The notes beneath the pieces are model-generated. The model did no database searches. It was given only the letters and a program-made list of their open reading frames with translations, and was not told where the DNA came from. From the NCBI GenBank assembly GCA_031270205.1, contig JAISYA010000164.1, forward strand, positions 1 to 8,916: 8,916 nt of DNA, read 5' to 3'. The translations under genes and the position numbers were made by a program. Origin of the DNA: Treponema sp. GTDB lineage: Bacteria; Spirochaetota; Spirochaetia; Treponematales; Breznakiellaceae. Shown here piece after piece: positions 7,424 to 8,916 of this stretch (position 1 is the first letter of the stretch; each line of letters starts with the position of its first letter).

Positions 7424-7972
7424 TCATTCCTGTATGATAGTGATAAATTGCGCGGGGCCGTCCACCGCGCTTTGGCCGTGGGGCAGATGGGCGTCAAAAT
7501 AAATCGAATCCCCTTCGGAAAGGATGTACTCGGCTTTCCCGATAGAAACCTTCACGCGGCCCGCAAGTACGTAGTTGAACTCCTGCCCCGAATGGGACAC
7601 CCGCGCCGCCGCCGGCTTTGCGGAATCGAGAAACACCAGCAGCGGCTCCATGGTCCGTCCCCTGAAATTATAGGCCAGGCTGGAAAATTCGTAGCCGGGG
7701 TAGCGCTCCACCTGCACGCCTTTTCCCTTCCGGCACACCGCGGCGTTGACCATCTTTGCCTCCTCGCCGGTGATAAGCACCGTCGCGTCCGTCCCCAGCC
7801 GGTTCGCGATGCGGTACAGCGCGCTGATGGGAATATCCAGGCTGCCGCTTTCGTATTTCGCGTACGTTTCAAGGGGAATGCCCGCATCCCCGGCCAGATC
7901 CATGGCGCTGATTTCCAGTATTTCCCGCAGTTCTTTTATACGCCCCGGTATTCGGGAGGGATCGTCGTCCAT
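7424..7972 (-). CDS. XRE-family regulator with C-terminal cupin domain
   Basis: This 182-residue cytoplasmic DNA-binding regulator has a helix-turn-helix domain at about residues 9-66 (KELREILEISAMDLAGDAGI, then TYAKYESGSLDIPISALYRIA) and a small cupin barrel at about 105-180. The cupin core reads HSGQEFNYVLAGRVKVSIG (127-145), with H127 and E131, and then LSEGDSIYFDAHLPHG (151-166), ending in H165. These are positions that hold metal or ligand in cupins. HTH-cupin proteins usually sense a small molecule and control adjacent metabolic genes. The start has GAGGAG five bases upstream. It is the first gene of the operon, so autoregulation of the acyl-CoA synthetase and AMMECR1-domain genes is a fair inference. 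The ligand is unknown. Confidence 0.92.
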   Translation of the reverse strand: MDDDPSRIPGRIKELREILEISAMDLAGDAGIPLETYAKYESGSLDIPISALYRIANRLGTDATVLITGEEAKMVNAAVCRKGKGVQVERYPGYEFSSLAYNFRGRTMEPLLVFLDSAKPAAARVSHSGQEFNYVLAGRVKVSIGKAEYILSEGDSIYFDAHLPHGQSAVDGPAQFITIIQE

Positions 7973-7988
7973 AAAAACTCCTCGGCTT

Positions 7989-7997
7989 ACTATAGCA
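7989..7997 (-). promoter_or_regulatory. extended -10 promoter of the regulator/acyl-CoA synthetase operon
   Basis: On the minus strand the sequence TGCTATAGT carries the TG-N extension and a five-of-six match to TATAAT. It lies 16 bases before the start codon, so the leader would be very short and would include the GAGGAG site. The -35 position (TGGCGC) is poor, as is common with extended -10 promoters. The heptamer CCGGTAA occurs twice just upstream (plus-strand ttaccgg at 8001-8007 and 8028-8034), a possible operator pair for the XRE regulator. Confidence 0.4.
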
Positions 7998-8065
7998 AAT
8001 TTACCGGACTAGCGCCACTGGACGCCCTTACCGGGGAAAACCGGCGGCGGCGCGCGGCCATACCG

Positions 8066-8464
8066 CCGGGCCGTTCCGTCTTGCGCCGGAGCCGTTCCGG
8101 CATGAACCGGAGCGATTCCGGCCTGTGTCGGAGCGATTCCGGCCCATGTCGGAGCGATTCCGGCCCATGTCGGAGCGATTCCGGCCCATGTCGGAGCCGT
8201 TCCGGCCCATGTCGGAGCGATTCCGGCCCATGTCGGAGCCGTTCCGGCCTGTGTCGGAGCGATTCCGGCCTGTGTCGGAGCCGTTCCGGCCTGTGTCGGA
8301 GCGATTCCGGCCTGTGTCGGAGCCGTTCCGGCCTGTATCGGAATCGCTCAGGCTGCGGCTTGAATCGCGGCGGCCATAGCCGGAACGGCGCGGATAAGGG
8401 CCAAAATCGCGCAAATTCGGGCCGGAATCAACCGAATTTGAGCCAAAATCGCCCGAATTCGCGA
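8066..8464. repeat. 21-bp tandem array (minisatellite) with decayed in-phase flanks
   Basis: Twelve near-perfect 21-base units start at 8087 and every 21 bases to 8318. The type unit is cggagc-[ga/cg]-ttccggcc-[tg/ca]-tgt. A decayed unit precedes them at 8066. Six diverged units follow exactly in phase at 8339, 8360, 8381, 8402, 8423 and 8444, most beginning cggaa or caaaa and ending gc. From 8171 on, the ga and cg variants alternate strictly, giving a 42-base higher-order repeat. Each unit holds a small inverted repeat, CGGA-gcgat-TCCG. Since 21 is a multiple of three and the unit lacks stops, several frames on both strands are open through the core. Whether it is translated is unresolved. 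Confidence 0.93.
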
Positions 8465-8626
8465 TTTGGCGCCCGGCGCGCCCGCGCTTACCGCGTGTAC
8501 CTGCGGCGCCGCAATCAGCGTTTCGCCCGCGCTGCCAATGCCGCCGCCTTTTCCGCGGCGCAATTTGACCGCCTCAACGCGCGCGACCCCTTGCGTTTAC
8601 CAACATCTTTGCGGTACATTTGCCCT
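8102..8626 (+). other. open frame through the 21-bp array joined in frame to the terminal gene
   Basis: From the ATG at 8102, which has GGAG ten bases upstream, this frame runs with no stop through the array and the following stretch into the ATG at 8627. It would encode heptapeptides R-S-[D/R]-S-G-[L/P]-C, ten of them ending in Cys. Diverged repeats follow (such as R-N-R-S-G-C-G and Q-N-R-A-N-S-G), then a basic Ala/Arg-rich linker (8465-8626). The alternative is non-coding repeat DNA, because high-GC sequence is often open by chance. The absence of a Shine-Dalgarno site at 8627 weakly favours the longer form; the fact that related proteins start at the M-I-V-I-Q-Q position favours the short one. 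Confidence 0.25.
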
Positions 8627-8916
8627 ATGATCGTAATACAGCAGACCGTCGAAATTGACGAAACCCGCCGTGTCTTGCGGCTGGAACAGCCTCTGCCCGC
8701 ATCCATTGGAAGCGGGCAGGCGTATATCCGTTTTGCCATCACCCGCGATGCCGCAGGTCTGGGACAGTTTGAAAAGCCGAAGCCTGTAGAGCCGCAGCTT
8801 GCGGAGCCGTTCCCGTCCATCGCGGACTGCAAGCAAGACGCCGCGGAAAAACGCCGCCGCCGCCGCGCTGAAGGACGGAAATTGTTTGAAGGGCTTGGTG
8901 AAAGCCTCAAAAACTC
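8627..8916 (+). CDS. antitoxin-like small protein, 3' end outside the window
   Basis: Ninety-six codons are visible and the frame is still open at the window edge. The N-terminus M-I-V-I-Q-Q-T-V-E-I-D-E-T-R-R, followed by a predicted beta-rich stretch to about residue 38, resembles small antitoxin-like proteins common in gut treponemes, usually followed by a PIN-domain toxin. I recognise the style from memory and have not matched it to a named family. The middle (46-63) is Pro/Glu-rich, K-P-K-P-V-E-P-Q-L-A-E-P, and the C-terminal part (75-86) is very basic, with five consecutive Arg. No Shine-Dalgarno sequence lies within 15 bases of this ATG, which is odd: translation could be leaderless, or the true start could lie upstream in the same frame. 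Whether a toxin follows cannot be seen. Confidence 0.55.
   Translation, partial: MIVIQQTVEIDETRRVLRLEQPLPASIGSGQAYIRFAITRDAAGLGQFEKPKPVEPQLAEPFPSIADCKQDAAEKRRRRRAEGRKLFEGLGESLKN

Noticed and set aside
5647..7437. A 596-codon open frame on the plus strand
   Set aside because: It is antisense to the acyl-CoA synthetase, whose ligase motifs are all present. The long openness follows from GC-rich codon use; its translation shows no recognisable domain.
8087..8338. CRISPR array
   Set aside because: The 21-base units are directly contiguous with no unique spacers between them, and no cas gene is present.
8125..8379. Plus-strand M-S-E-R-F-R-P repeat peptide
   Set aside because: It starts with a GTG inside the array, has no well-placed Shine-Dalgarno site, and ends in the decayed units at 8379. 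The frame that runs into the terminal gene is the better candidate if anything here is translated.
8028..8414. Minus-strand repeat protein with S-D-T-G-R-N-R heptads
   Set aside because: It begins with TTG, has no ribosome binding site, and is open mainly because the 21-base unit lacks stops. It does not connect to any recognised gene.

Overview
The window is GC-rich bacterial DNA. It has two convergent operons in the middle and two repeat-rich non-coding stretches of about 600 bp at the flanks. No rRNA, tRNA, insertion sequence or CRISPR array is visible. The gene content and the style of the last, partial gene (an N-terminus M-I-V-I-Q-Q-T-V-E-I, seen in small antitoxin-like genes) suggest a host-associated anaerobe. 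I favour a gut spirochaete of the Treponema group. This is an inference from gene style, not proven by any marker in the window.

Layout. (1) Positions 1-19 hold the first six codons of a gene that leaves the window on the minus strand, with a good ribosome binding site and a plausible promoter. (2) Positions 20-642 are a divergent intergenic region. It contains a direct repeat of about 130 bp in two copies, full of small hairpins. After it comes a leader with an 11-bp perfect inverted repeat and a second 10-bp inverted repeat that covers the ribosome binding site of the next gene. (3) Positions 643-4251 encode the ATPase and two permeases of a BMP-family ABC importer (the nucleoside/riboflavin type of Bacillus NupOPQ and Treponema RfuBCD). 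The three genes overlap, and no substrate-binding protein lies in the window. A ZIP-family metal transporter follows after 27 bp (4279-5097). (4) On the minus strand, 7972 down to 5136 is a compact three-gene operon: an XRE-cupin regulator, a medium-chain-type acyl-CoA synthetase, and an AMMECR1-domain protein. The gene junctions are 4 bp apart and 20 bp overlapping. (5) Positions 7973-8626 hold a divergent promoter region and a striking 21-bp tandem array: 12 near-perfect units flanked by in-phase decayed units. The array is open in the same frame as the partial antitoxin-like gene that starts at 8627 and leaves the window.

How the parts work together. The plus-strand operon is an uptake operon in the inner membrane: one ATPase energises a heterodimeric permease, and a metal permease is probably co-transcribed with it. 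The minus-strand operon looks like a self-contained acid-activation unit whose regulator may sense a small ligand through its cupin domain. The points most worth a second look are the structured leader before the ABC operon, the 21-bp array that may encode a Cys-containing heptapeptide repeat joined to the terminal gene, and the missing binding protein of the importer.
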